From: CAJQQY01 sp045106765
Lineage (GTDB): Bacteria; Bacteroidota; Bacteroidia; Chitinophagales; Saprospiraceae
NCBI GenBank assembly: GCA_045106765.1
Contig: JBGCFD010000162.1
Location: forward strand, 7,569 to 71,568
Length of the DNA: 64,000 bases
Reading direction: 5' to 3'
Below, one piece after another: positions 23,377 through 31,511 of the stretch (its first letter is position 1; the number at the start of each line of letters is the position of its first letter). Under the pieces are notes generated by a model. The model saw only the letters and a list, made by a program, of their open reading frames with translations, was not told where the DNA came from and ran no database searches. The position numbers and the translations under genes are program-made.

Positions 23377-25191
23377 TTATGTATTTCCATAAATACCATC
23401 AATAGCACTTTGATATTTTTCTAAAATTACTCTACGTTTTAATTTCATCGTAGGCGTTAACTCTGCTTTTGAACCATCTTCTTTTACCGCATCCCAAGTC
23501 GTATTCAACAAAGCAAACTTTTTGATTTGTTCAATATGACTAAATTCAGGATTGAACCCATCAATACATTTTTGGTACTGAGCGAGTACATTTGGATTTT
23601 TAATTGCATCTTCCATCGAAGTCCATTTCACACCATTATTTTCGCACCAATTTTGTAGTGCTTCTGGAGCAGGAACAATCAAGGCAGAAACAAATTTTTG
23701 CTTTTCTCCAACTACCATCATTTGCTCAATTAAAAAATCCTCTTTGAATTTATTTTCAATCGGAGCAGGTGCCACATATTTTCCACCTGATGTTTTGAGT
23801 AACTCTTTTTTACGATCTGTAATTTTCAAAAATTCATTTCCTCCTGCACCTTTTATCTTCTTTCCAATATCTCCAGTCATGAACCAACGCTCACCATCTA
23901 TCTCTTTGAAAACTTCCGCAGTCTTATCTGGCTTGTTATAATATCCCATCATAATGTTCGGTCCTTTTGCTAAAATCTCTCCTTCGCCTTCTCGATAATT
24001 TCCATCCGAGTCATCAATCTTCACGGTGATGATATCAATTGCTGGACCAACTGTTCCGAGCATAGCACCATGTTTTTCAAAAGTATTAATCGTCAGCCCT
24101 GGTGAAGTTTCCGTCAGCCCATATCCTTCCCGAATTGGAATCCCAGCCGCTGAAAATACTTTTACCATCTTCATCGGACAAGCTGCAGCTCCAGTCAAAA
24201 TACCTTTGACATTTCCGCCAAGTGCTTCTCGCCATTTACTAAAAATTAATTTATCTGCAATCTTATCTTTAAAGCCAGGAGATTGATCAAATTCATAATT
24301 ATCTGTCAAACTCAACGCCCAAAAGAATAATTTCTTTTTCATACCAGTCAATTCCAAACCTTTGTTGTAAATTTTTTCATAAACTTTTTCCAACAACCTT
24401 GGTACTGTTGTAAAAAAATGAGGTCGCACCGCTCTCAAATCACCATCTTCTCCTCCTAGGTTATCCGTCCCCGTAAAGACAACATTGATCCCTGAGTATG
24501 CATAAGAATACGCTGCTGATCTTTCAAAAATATGACAGATCGGTAGAAAACTCAAAGCAATATCTCCTGCATCAAGTGGCAACAAAGTATTCACACAACT
24601 TACATTCGATACAATATTATCATGCGAAAGCATTACTCCTTTTGGATTACCTGTCGTACCTGAAGTATAAATTAAAGTCGCTAATTCCGAAGGATTTATT
24701 GCGGCTTTTCGTTGATCTACAATGTCTTGTCCTTCATTGGTAAAAATATCTTCCCAATATTTTTTTCCTTCCGCTTTGTCCAAAGTATAAATATCAGTCA
24801 AGGTTGGAATCGCATGAAATTTACTATTCACCTTATCATACAAATCACCTTGCCCGACAAATGCAATTTTCACTCCTGCATCATTAAAGATATACTCATA
24901 TTCTCCTGGACTAATCGTTGGGTAAACAGGTACATTTATCGCGCCTACTTGTTGAATAGCAATATCCATCGCAACCCATTCTGGTCTATTTTTATAAACA
25001 ATCAATGCCACTTTGTCCCCAGGTTGAACTCCTAATTTTATCAAACCACAACTCGCCTGATTCGCCATTTGAATAATCTGATCGGTGGAATAGTATTTCC
25101 ACTCGCCATTTATTTTATGACCAAATGCTTTCTCTTGTGGACAATTTTCTTTTTGGTAATAAATAAAATCGAATAATCTTGTTACTGCCAT
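23377..25191 (-). CDS. AMP-dependent long-chain acyl-CoA synthetase
   Basis: The 604-residue protein is an ANL-superfamily ligase: the P-loop LIYTSGTTGNPKGVMLSH (about residues 173-190), the YGLTETSPGLTINT motif (about 359-372), GEILAKGPNIMMGYYNKPDKTAE, TGDIGK and the C-terminal KELLKTSGGKYVAP hinge. It activates fatty acids to acyl-CoA through an acyl-adenylate. It is cytosolic or membrane-associated. It is a single gene ended by the hairpin at 23304. Confidence 0.93.
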   Translation of the reverse strand: MAVTRLFDFIYYQKENCPQEKAFGHKINGEWKYYSTDQIIQMANQASCGLIKLGVQPGDKVALIVYKNRPEWVAMDIAIQQVGAINVPVYPTISPGEYEYIFNDAGVKIAFVGQGDLYDKVNSKFHAIPTLTDIYTLDKAEGKKYWEDIFTNEGQDIVDQRKAAINPSELATLIYTSGTTGNPKGVMLSHDNIVSNVSCVNTLLPLDAGDIALSFLPICHIFERSAAYSYAYSGINVVFTGTDNLGGEDGDLRAVRPHFFTTVPRLLEKVYEKIYNKGLELTGMKKKLFFWALSLTDNYEFDQSPGFKDKIADKLIFSKWREALGGNVKGILTGAAACPMKMVKVFSAAGIPIREGYGLTETSPGLTINTFEKHGAMLGTVGPAIDIITVKIDDSDGNYREGEGEILAKGPNIMMGYYNKPDKTAEVFKEIDGERWFMTGDIGKKIKGAGGNEFLKITDRKKELLKTSGGKYVAPAPIENKFKEDFLIEQMMVVGEKQKFVSALIVPAPEALQNWCENNGVKWTSMEDAIKNPNVLAQYQKCIDGFNPEFSHIEQIKKFALLNTTWDAVKEDGSKAELTPTMKLKRRVILEKYQSAIDGIYGNT

Positions 25192-25537
25192 TTTCTTTTT
25201 AGAGTTTTTGTACCTGCCTATCGAAAGACAGGTTGTAATTAGATTTTTGTTTCTAGGTGTGAAAAATAGTATTTTTTTCTAATTAAAAAAAATAATCATT
25301 CGAGGAAGTCTTCTGCCCTTTGAAATGTTTTATTTTCAAATTAAATCTAATACTAATTTTTGGAATTCATTTTACTTATGCGTTTAAAAATGAAACCGAG
25401 TAAGCCAAGTTTAGTTCAATTCTGAATTTTCTTTTTTATATACAAAAAATTATAAAATACTTTTCTCCATCATGAAATTGGTAATCTGTAGGAGATTCTA
25501 TAATTTCATATTTTACAAAAAAAAACAAAACTAACTT
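25192..25537. other. Divergent intergenic region, acyl-CoA ligase / DUF1080
   Basis: This 346-bp region contains a short palindrome with ACCTG/CAGGT arms (25212-25233) in the ligase leader, a TACTTTTC string (25459) that may be the -7 box of the DUF1080 operon, and the leader hairpin at 25472. I see no gene. Confidence 0.5.
25472..25509 (+). promoter_or_regulatory. Leader hairpin of the DUF1080 operon
   Basis: ATGAAATT (25472-25479) pairs with AATTTCAT (25502-25509), and AATCT (25483-25487) with AGATT (25493-25497), giving a two-part hairpin 28 bp before the start codon. It may be an operator or an mRNA structure. Confidence 0.5.
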
Positions 25538-26203
25538 ATGAAAAAAATCGTAACCTTATTTTTAATTTCAGCATTATTTTGCTCTTGTCAATCAGACTCC
25601 AAACCAAAAGTAGCTTCTCAACCTGAATCAGCAACAACCAAAACAGGTGTTATAACTGACGAATGGGTTTCTCTTTTTAATGGAAAAAATTTAGATGGTT
25701 GGATTAACCATGGAAGTGAAAAGTGGTATGTCCAGGATGGAGAAATCATTTGTGAAAGCGGCCCAAAAGCTGAATATGGATATTTGTCGACTGTTGATTT
25801 TTATGATGATTTTGAATTAAGTCTTGAATTTAAGCAAGAAGCCAACGGCAATAGCGGAGTCTTTTTTAGATCAACTTTGGAGGGAACAAAAATTACAGGA
25901 TGGCAAGCAGAAGTTGCTCCACCTGAAAATAACACGGGAGGAATTTATGAATCTTATGGTCGAGGTTGGTTGATAAAGCCCGATCCAAAAAAAGATATCG
26001 CACTAAAAATGGGTGAATGGAATACGATGAAAATAAAAGCTGAAGGTGACAAGGTTATCACTTGGTTAAATGGTGTAGAAATGATTCAAATCGAAGATGA
26101 AAAAATCGGAGAAGGCAAAGGTGCCATTGCTCTCCAAATTCATGATGGTGGAGGAATAAAAGTCCGATGGCGAAATATTAAAATCAAACTGATAGAGAAA
26201 TAA
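25538..26203 (+). CDS. DUF1080 lipoprotein (3-keto-glycoside hydrolase/lyase type)
   Basis: The 221-residue protein has a lipoprotein signal (Cys17 in LFCSC) and a DUF1080 domain from residue 40: WVSLFNGKNLDGWINHG, the ELSLEFKQEANGNSGVFFR core and IKVRWRNIKIKLI at the end. DUF1080 is a concanavalin-like sandwich. Members have been linked to cleavage of 3-keto-glycosides made by Gfo/Idh/MocA oxidoreductases. A DUF1080 paralogue and a Gfo/Idh/MocA gene follow, which supports that role. It is expected in the periplasm on the inner face of the outer membrane, or on the surface. Confidence 0.9.
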   Translation: MKKIVTLFLISALFCSCQSDSKPKVASQPESATTKTGVITDEWVSLFNGKNLDGWINHGSEKWYVQDGEIICESGPKAEYGYLSTVDFYDDFELSLEFKQEANGNSGVFFRSTLEGTKITGWQAEVAPPENNTGGIYESYGRGWLIKPDPKKDIALKMGEWNTMKIKAEGDKVITWLNGVEMIQIEDEKIGEGKGAIALQIHDGGGIKVRWRNIKIKLIEK

Positions 26204-26246
26204 ATTAGTTTTTTTAAACCAGTTTTAAATTTTTCAAAAAAAATTC

Positions 26247-27014
26247 ATGAAACAAATCGTAACCATATTTTTAATCATCTTTATCTTTTGCTCTTGCCAA
26301 ACAGGTTCAAAACCAAAAGTAGCATCTCAACCCGAAGCCAAAACAGAAACTAAAATAGTTTCCAATAACGATGAATGGATTTCACTTTTTGACGGAACCA
26401 CTACCAAAGGATGGAGAGCATACAATGGTGATGCATTGCCTGCCCAATGGATTATCAAAAATGGCGCATTAACTTTTTCGACGGAATCAAAATTAGAAAC
26501 AGATCACCAAGGAGGAAAAGATATTATATATGCTGCAGAGGAGTTTGAAAATTTTGAATTGTATTTGGAATGGAAATTACCCGAAGGTGGAAATAGCGGT
26601 ATTTTATATCATATCCAAGAAGGATATTCTGGCCCAGCAGAAGTTGCTCCAGAATATCAATTATTGGATGACCTCAAATGGGAGGAAATCAATAATGCAA
26701 AATTAGAAGAATGGCAAAAAACAGCAGCCGACTATGCCATGCATGTCCCTGACAATAATCAAAAAAATGTAAAACCTGCAGGTGAATGGAATTCTTCAAA
26801 AATTTTATTTACTCCTGCACTAGCAGAGCATTGGTTAAATGGAAAAAAAGTTTTGTCTTTTGTACCTTGGTCTAAAGATTGGGAAGAACGAAAAGCAAAA
26901 GGCAAATGGAAAGACTTCCCAAAATATGGCACCTTCAAAAAAGGATATATTGGTCTTCAAGATCACGATAGCCCACTTTGGTTCAAAAATATAAAAATTA
27001 AAAAATTACCTTAA
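26247..27014 (+). CDS. DUF1080 lipoprotein, second paralogue
   Basis: The 255-residue protein repeats the signal and linker of the previous gene almost unchanged (FCSCQTGSKPKVASQPEA), which points to tandem duplication. The domains have diverged: WISLFDGTTTKGWRAYNGD, EFENFELYLEWKLPEGGNSG, GYSGPAEVAPEYQLLDD and LQDHDSPLWFKNIKIKKL. The GGNSG and HD-S-P motifs are typical of DUF1080. It belongs to the operon with the first paralogue (43-bp gap) and the oxidoreductase. The two paralogues may act on different sugars or linkages. Confidence 0.9.
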   Translation: MKQIVTIFLIIFIFCSCQTGSKPKVASQPEAKTETKIVSNNDEWISLFDGTTTKGWRAYNGDALPAQWIIKNGALTFSTESKLETDHQGGKDIIYAAEEFENFELYLEWKLPEGGNSGILYHIQEGYSGPAEVAPEYQLLDDLKWEEINNAKLEEWQKTAADYAMHVPDNNQKNVKPAGEWNSSKILFTPALAEHWLNGKKVLSFVPWSKDWEERKAKGKWKDFPKYGTFKKGYIGLQDHDSPLWFKNIKIKKLP

Positions 27015-27020
27015 TGTAGG

Positions 27021-27066
27021 ACGACTCTCCGAGTCGTTAACCGTAAGACGATTCTTCAGAATTGTC
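27021..27066. repeat. Two tandem hairpins between DUF1080 and Gfo/Idh genes
   Basis: ACGACTC/GAGTCGT (27021-27037, loop TCC) is followed after 9 bases by GACGATTC/GAATTGTC (27047-27066, one G-T pair). Both lack a T run and sit 20 bp before the next start codon. The two loops have related arms, so they may be a small repeat or a processing or attenuation site. Confidence 0.7.
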
Positions 27067-27086
27067 CAGCACAAAATCAAAACAAT

Positions 27087-28487
27087 ATGAAAAAAAGAGA
27101 ATTCCTAAAAAAGATAGCCGTAATTTCTACAGGTGTGACTATTCTGACTTCTTGTGGTGTAAATCAATCAGAGGAAGATCAAAAGACAACGGATAAGAAT
27201 AAAACAACAAATGACAAAAGTATAGCTGCTGATTTAGACAAAGAAGTCAAACGAATCAGAACTGCTCATATCGGAGTTGGAGGAATGGGTGCCGAAGATT
27301 TAAAAGCCATTTCTTCTCATGCATTTGTCGAAGTAGTTGCTCTTTGTGATGTTGATTTCGTTGCACAAGTAACTGCCCAAAAATTACATCCTAAGGCTCA
27401 AGTATATTCAGATTATAGAGAAATGTTTAAAATAATGGGTGACGATATTGATGCTGTAATTGTATCTACTCCTGATCATACTCACGCTCCTGCCTCGATG
27501 ATGGCTATGGAATTCGGCAAAGCCGTTTACTGTCAAAAACCATTGACGCATCATGTATCTGAAGCAAGAGCTATGCAAAAAATGGCTCAGAAAAAGAACT
27601 TAGTTACTCAAATGGGAATTCAAGTTCATTCTTTTTATGATTATAAATTAGCTACACTTTTAATCCAAGACGGCATTATTGGAAAAGTAAAAACAGTCAG
27701 AGCATGGTCTCCAAAAAATTGGGGCTTTGATGGTCAAGAACCTGAAGGAGAAGATAAAATTCCTGAAACTTTGACTTGGGATTTATGGTTAGGAACTGCC
27801 CCTAAAAGACCTTATAAAAGAAAAATTTATCATCCAGGAAATTGGAGAAAGTTAATGGATTTTGGTTGTGGCACACTTGGCGATATGGGTGTCCATATTT
27901 TTGATACACCTTACAATGCATTGCAATTAGATGTTCCAAAAACGATTACCAATAAATGTCGAAAACCCAACGGCTACGGTTTTCCAGAAAAGAATGAAGT
28001 CACTTATGAATTTCCAGGAACAAAATATACAACCGAAAATCTAACTTGGATATGGTCAGATGGTGAGGATGCTCCTGCTCCTCATGAAGATTTAAAATTA
28101 CCAAATGATGAAGTACTCCATGATCAAGGTGCTATGTTTATTGGAGAAAAAGGAAGATTGTATTTGCCACATTTTCAATTGATGCCAAAATTAATTGTCG
28201 ATGGAAAATACCAAGAAATGGATATTGCAAAATTCAAATTAGAAGAACCCGTCAGAGATTACGAATCAGAAGCACCAAAACATTATCACGAATTCATTGA
28301 TGCTTGTTTAGGAAAAGCTAAATGTAGTGCCCCATTTTCTTACGCTTCTCGATTGACAGAAACAATTTTGCTTGGAGTGATTGCGGGACGATTCCCTAAT
28401 CAAAAATTGCATTGGGATAGTGCAACTGCACAATTTAAAGAGAAAGAAGCAAATCAGTTTTTAGATTCGAAGTATCGAGTTTTTTAA
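27087..28487 (+). CDS. Gfo/Idh/MocA-family oxidoreductase, exported
   Basis: The 466-residue protein starts with a KKREFLKKIAVISTGVTILTSC leader: a basic start, a hydrophobic stretch and Cys23. It could be exported as a lipoprotein; no RR pair is present, so Tat export is not supported. The Rossmann fold is at residues 65-190 (RTAHIGVGGMGAEDLKAISS, VALCDVD, DAVIVSTPDHTHAP, CQKPLTHHVSEARAM) and the substrate domain follows (LGDMGVHIFDTPYNALQL). The family oxidises sugars with a bound nicotinamide cofactor. Together with DUF1080 proteins it probably makes the 3-keto intermediate. Confidence 0.9.
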   Translation: MKKREFLKKIAVISTGVTILTSCGVNQSEEDQKTTDKNKTTNDKSIAADLDKEVKRIRTAHIGVGGMGAEDLKAISSHAFVEVVALCDVDFVAQVTAQKLHPKAQVYSDYREMFKIMGDDIDAVIVSTPDHTHAPASMMAMEFGKAVYCQKPLTHHVSEARAMQKMAQKKNLVTQMGIQVHSFYDYKLATLLIQDGIIGKVKTVRAWSPKNWGFDGQEPEGEDKIPETLTWDLWLGTAPKRPYKRKIYHPGNWRKLMDFGCGTLGDMGVHIFDTPYNALQLDVPKTITNKCRKPNGYGFPEKNEVTYEFPGTKYTTENLTWIWSDGEDAPAPHEDLKLPNDEVLHDQGAMFIGEKGRLYLPHFQLMPKLIVDGKYQEMDIAKFKLEEPVRDYESEAPKHYHEFIDACLGKAKCSAPFSYASRLTETILLGVIAGRFPNQKLHWDSATAQFKEKEANQFLDSKYRVF

Positions 28488-28504
28488 AAAATAAAACATG
28501 AGTC

Positions 28505-28546
28505 ATCCTGAATTTTTATCAAATAAAAATTCGGGATTTCTTTTTT
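28505..28546 (+). terminator. Intrinsic terminator of the DUF1080-Gfo/Idh operon
   Basis: ATCCTGAATTTTTAT (28505-28519), loop CAA, ATAAAAATTCGGGAT (28523-28537), then TTCTTTTTT. Confidence 0.88.
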
Positions 28547-28559
28547 ATATTTCTTGTGG

Positions 28560-28760
28560 AGTCCTTTACCTAGCAAGATCTTATGGAAGTTATTTAATAA
28601 TGTCTTGATTTTACAGAAAAGCAACCTCATATTGTTTAAGGATCTCCTTGCTGAAAATTAAAACCTAATAAAGTTTCCTTATCTTATGTGGGTTTTTATG
28701 TCCGAACAAAGACGGAGATTTCTAAATAGATTTTCTTTGTTCGTCATTTTTTTTTTTTTT
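28560..28760 (+). ncRNA. Candidate small RNA ending at an orphan terminator
   Basis: CGAACAAAGA (28703-28712) pairs with TCTTTGTTCG (28734-28743) and is followed by a run of 15 T (28746-28760), a textbook terminator with no gene before it. Upstream, AGCAAG (about 28574) can pair with CTTGCT (about 28647). The 5' end is a guess and no good promoter is visible. Confidence 0.35.
28703..28760 (+). terminator. Orphan strong intrinsic terminator
   Basis: A 10-bp perfect stem with further pairing inside the loop and a T15 tract. No open frame precedes it within 150 bp apart from the operon already ended at 28546. Confidence 0.8.
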
Positions 28761-29020
28761 AAATTTTATTTCTTAATTTTAACTTTAGTTTTTAAGTTTT
28801 ACCAAATTCCAAATGATGATAGCCTAAAATATTACCCAATACATTCGTGTATTCCATACCGAATAAAATACCAACCTGAATCTTCCCAAATCCAATATTA
28901 ACGACTGTTCACCATAAAATTCTACTATATTTTTCCACATACTGATATATTGCAGATAGTATGGTATTATGTAGTATTCAAAGACATCAATAATTATTCA
29001 CACATACAAGTAAGTTAACT

Positions 29021-30478
29021 ATGATTTTTTTTACAACAACAACTCTTTTTATTAAAAGGCTTTTTTTTATACTTTTTCTGACCTATTCTTTTGCTTCCTT
29101 TGGTCAAGGGACTGTCTTAGTTCCTGGCGATATTATGGTATTGCAGATAGATGAAGATGAACAAGGCTTAAGCGCAGCAGATAATTTTATTTTTATAACT
29201 TTTGTCGACTTGGTAGCAGGTACTACTATTTACTTTACAGATTGTGGCGTTTTTCCAGGTACTGGAACTTTCGTAGACCTAACTGCTGAACCTTCATATA
29301 CAACATGTCCAGAAGGAGCAACAAGATTTGTTGCCCCATCAGCAATAGCAGCAGGAAGTATATTCCAATTTTCTGGAGATTCAAATCCAGTTGGGTCACC
29401 ATTTTCTGACTTTACGGATGCCTTGATTGTTGGACCTAAAATAGATTTTTTTACAGCTGGTGATCAAGCTATTGTTTTTCAAGATACAGACGGTGCAGGA
29501 GGGTTAGATCCTTCCCAAAATCCTACTTTTATATTTATCTTGAATGCAGATGCTGGTAATTTTACTTTTAATCCTGCTCCTTTTTATACCAGTCCTTCTG
29601 GTGGTCAACAGAATGACGGTTCAGGAACAAGTGTACCAACAGGTTTGACAGCTTCAAATTCACCTGCGGGAAGTGCAACTGCAATGGCAGTAGGTGAAGG
29701 AAGTGCAGAAATTGATAATGTTATATTTAACGGAACGGATGTAGTACCTTTTAGAGGAGCTACTACTGCCGAGAAAATTTTGAACGCCAAAATAGCTATT
29801 CTTGAACCTAACCCTGGCCCTCTTGGTAATGATGAGAGTAATGGGTTAAATTGGTTTGGTGAAAGCAATACAGGTCAAAATGACCCAGATGATATGCAAT
29901 ATTTTCTATTCGAAGCTTCACTAATTAATGCAACTAATACTTTACCTGTTGAATTAACTTCTTTTATCGGAAGACCGAAAGTAAAAACTATCGACCTCCA
30001 ATGGGTGACTGCTTCTGAAATTAACAACGATTATTTTAAAGTTGAAAAAAGTACTAATGGTATTGACTTTAAAGAATTGAATAAGATAGATGGAAGAGGA
30101 ACAACTACTTTAGAAACCAAATATAATTGGACGGATCAATCGCCTAATAATGGACTAAATTATTATAGATTACTTCAAGTAGATTTCAATGGAGATAAAT
30201 ATTATTCAGATATTATAGTAGTAGAATTTGAGGCAGACAGAAGTGAAATTCAAGTCTATCCAAATCCTGCAATAAAAGAATTGAATATCAATTTTCCTGA
30301 AAATTGGGAAAACGAAACCTCGATCGTCATCTATGATTTTTATGGTAAGATAATTAATTCTTTTACCAGTTCTTCTGGTTCATTAACTGTTCCAGTTGAC
30401 AATATGCCTGCAGGTTTTTACAGACTTTCTGCTACCAATAATAATAAAATTTTAAATGCTTCTTTTGTAAAAAAGTAA
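29021..30478 (+). CDS. Secreted protein with T9SS type A sorting domain
   Basis: The 485-residue protein has a signal peptide (about residues 1-29, ending SFASFGQ). The N-terminal half (30-300) is low in Lys, rich in Gly/Thr/Asp and beta-type (GDIMVLQIDEDEQGLSAADNFIFI, TTIYFTDCG). Residues 305-400 are a fibronectin-like LPVELTSFIG...LQWVTASEINNDYFKVEKS module that often precedes the sorting signal. The C-terminal 80 residues (IQVYPNPAIKELNI ... MPAGFYRLSATNNNKILNASFVKK) are the type IX sorting domain. It should be exported by Sec, cross the outer membrane by T9SS and stay on the surface. Its activity is unknown. Confidence 0.9.
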   Translation: MIFFTTTTLFIKRLFFILFLTYSFASFGQGTVLVPGDIMVLQIDEDEQGLSAADNFIFITFVDLVAGTTIYFTDCGVFPGTGTFVDLTAEPSYTTCPEGATRFVAPSAIAAGSIFQFSGDSNPVGSPFSDFTDALIVGPKIDFFTAGDQAIVFQDTDGAGGLDPSQNPTFIFILNADAGNFTFNPAPFYTSPSGGQQNDGSGTSVPTGLTASNSPAGSATAMAVGEGSAEIDNVIFNGTDVVPFRGATTAEKILNAKIAILEPNPGPLGNDESNGLNWFGESNTGQNDPDDMQYFLFEASLINATNTLPVELTSFIGRPKVKTIDLQWVTASEINNDYFKVEKSTNGIDFKELNKIDGRGTTTLETKYNWTDQSPNNGLNYYRLLQVDFNGDKYYSDIIVVEFEADRSEIQVYPNPAIKELNINFPENWENETSIVIYDFYGKIINSFTSSSGSLTVPVDNMPAGFYRLSATNNNKILNASFVKK

Positions 30479-30525
30479 GTTAACTTCACGAAGCGTTTTC
30501 TTTTATTGAATTAATGGAAAACTAG

Positions 30526-30562
30526 AATCCCAAATTTTCTAATTGAAGATTTGGGATTTTTT
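30526..30562 (+). terminator. Intrinsic terminator of the T9SS protein gene
   Basis: AATCCCAAAT (30526-30535) pairs with ATTTGGGATT (30549-30558), followed by T's. Confidence 0.88.
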
Positions 30563-30571
30563 ATTTAGAAT

Positions 30572-30598
30572 AAAAAAGAGACGCTTCAAAAGCGCCTC
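30572..30598 (-). terminator. Intrinsic terminator of the 204-residue secreted protein gene
   Basis: GAGACGCTT (30578-30586) and AAGCGCCTC (30590-30598) form a stem with a 3-base loop; A's at 30572-30577 are the minus-strand T run. It is back to back with the plus-strand terminator at 30526. Confidence 0.85.
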
Positions 30599-30630
30599 GA
30601 AAACTGTATGAAATAAAATCTTTAATAAAG

Positions 30631-31245
30631 CTATTCAATCTCAATAGCTTTAAAATATTTTCGTTTTTCATTTTCAATGATAAAAACATATTTCCCTTTT
30701 TTCAATTTCGAAATATCATAGCTCTTGTGAATCGCTATTTCATTCTTAGCCACATCTTCAAATAAAATATATTCATCTTTATTTTTGACTGCTAATCTAT
30801 ATGTTCCACGTTGACTCATCATCCAATTAATATCGACTCGATTTTCCACCTTGCTAATTTTCACAAATGGTTTTCGAAATGATTTTATAAGTTGGTTATT
30901 CACTTCTATTTTATCTAAACCTAACTTTAAGGAATGAGAGGTAACTTTAAGTTCGTCCTCAATTTGTAAAATATACTCTCCTTTTTTCATCAACTCTAGA
31001 TTATATTTTTTCTCAAAAGTTAATATCGATTCTAATTCTTGGGAAAAGATAATGTCTTGTTTTTGATCTAAAATTTCAATCTTTATCATTCCCGATCCTT
31101 TTGCTTTAAGACTAAGCACAAACATTTTTTCATGATGAATCGGCGCAATTTCTAGCGAAATAACCGAAGCGGCATTTAAAGTTTTACTCGAAAGAATCAG
31201 CGATATTAATATCATTGTTGCCCAAAATAATTTTAATTTTTTCAT
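30631..31245 (-). CDS. Secreted two-module beta-sandwich protein
   Basis: The 204-residue protein has a signal peptide (residues 1-25, ending TLNAAS). The mature part has two similar halves, each ending in a KKGxYxxxIE strand: LELMKKGEYILQIEDE (about 89-104) and ISKLKKGKYVFIIENEKRKYFKAIEIE (about 178-204). This resembles the DUF3244 or sorting-domain-like beta sandwiches of Bacteroidota, but it is not a clear sorting signal. The function is unknown. It is divergent from the histidine kinase gene and could be a target of the LytTR regulator. Confidence 0.7.
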   Translation of the reverse strand: MKKLKLFWATMILISLILSSKTLNAASVISLEIAPIHHEKMFVLSLKAKGSGMIKIEILDQKQDIIFSQELESILTFEKKYNLELMKKGEYILQIEDELKVTSHSLKLGLDKIEVNNQLIKSFRKPFVKISKVENRVDINWMMSQRGTYRLAVKNKDEYILFEDVAKNEIAIHKSYDISKLKKGKYVFIIENEKRKYFKAIEIE

Positions 31246-31438
31246 AAAGCATTTGCTTTTTTGTGATTAAAAAATGGATCAAATCCTAAATAAAAGAGCC
31301 TATCAAATTGATTTGATCTTGATTTCTATCACAAGAACAGCGCTTTTAAAATTTAAATTTGAGATTAGTGCCGAACCTAATCTTGATAAGGACGAAAAGT
31401 TTTTTTACAAGCAAAAAACATTTGTCATTGGATCAAAT

Positions 31439-31469
31439 GAATTCGTACCACTTCATCTCGAATTCGTAC
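31439..31469 (+). promoter_or_regulatory. Probable LytTR binding site (direct repeat)
   Basis: GAATTCGTAC occurs at 31439-31448 and 31460-31469, same orientation, 21 bp apart. Two 9-10-bp direct repeats two helical turns apart are what LytTR domains bind. The site is 42 bp before the kinase gene whose partner is a LytTR regulator. Confidence 0.65.
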
Positions 31470-31511
31470 TTATTACTGGTGGGTTTTCTAAAAATCATCT
31501 AAATTGGGGAG

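Larger units (their letters stand above)
28488..29020 (+). other. Intergenic region with two terminators and no clear gene
   Basis: The 533-bp gap contains the operon terminator (28505), then a second strong terminator (28703) with no gene before it, and AT-rich sequence with a CATACT/AGTATG pair (28938-28963) before the T9SS protein gene. A 71-codon frame at 28686 is low-complexity and not convincing. Confidence 0.55.

Noticed and set aside
28686..28901. 71-codon open frame in the gap before the T9SS protein gene
   Set aside because: It runs through the terminator stem and T15 tract and is Phe-rich low complexity.
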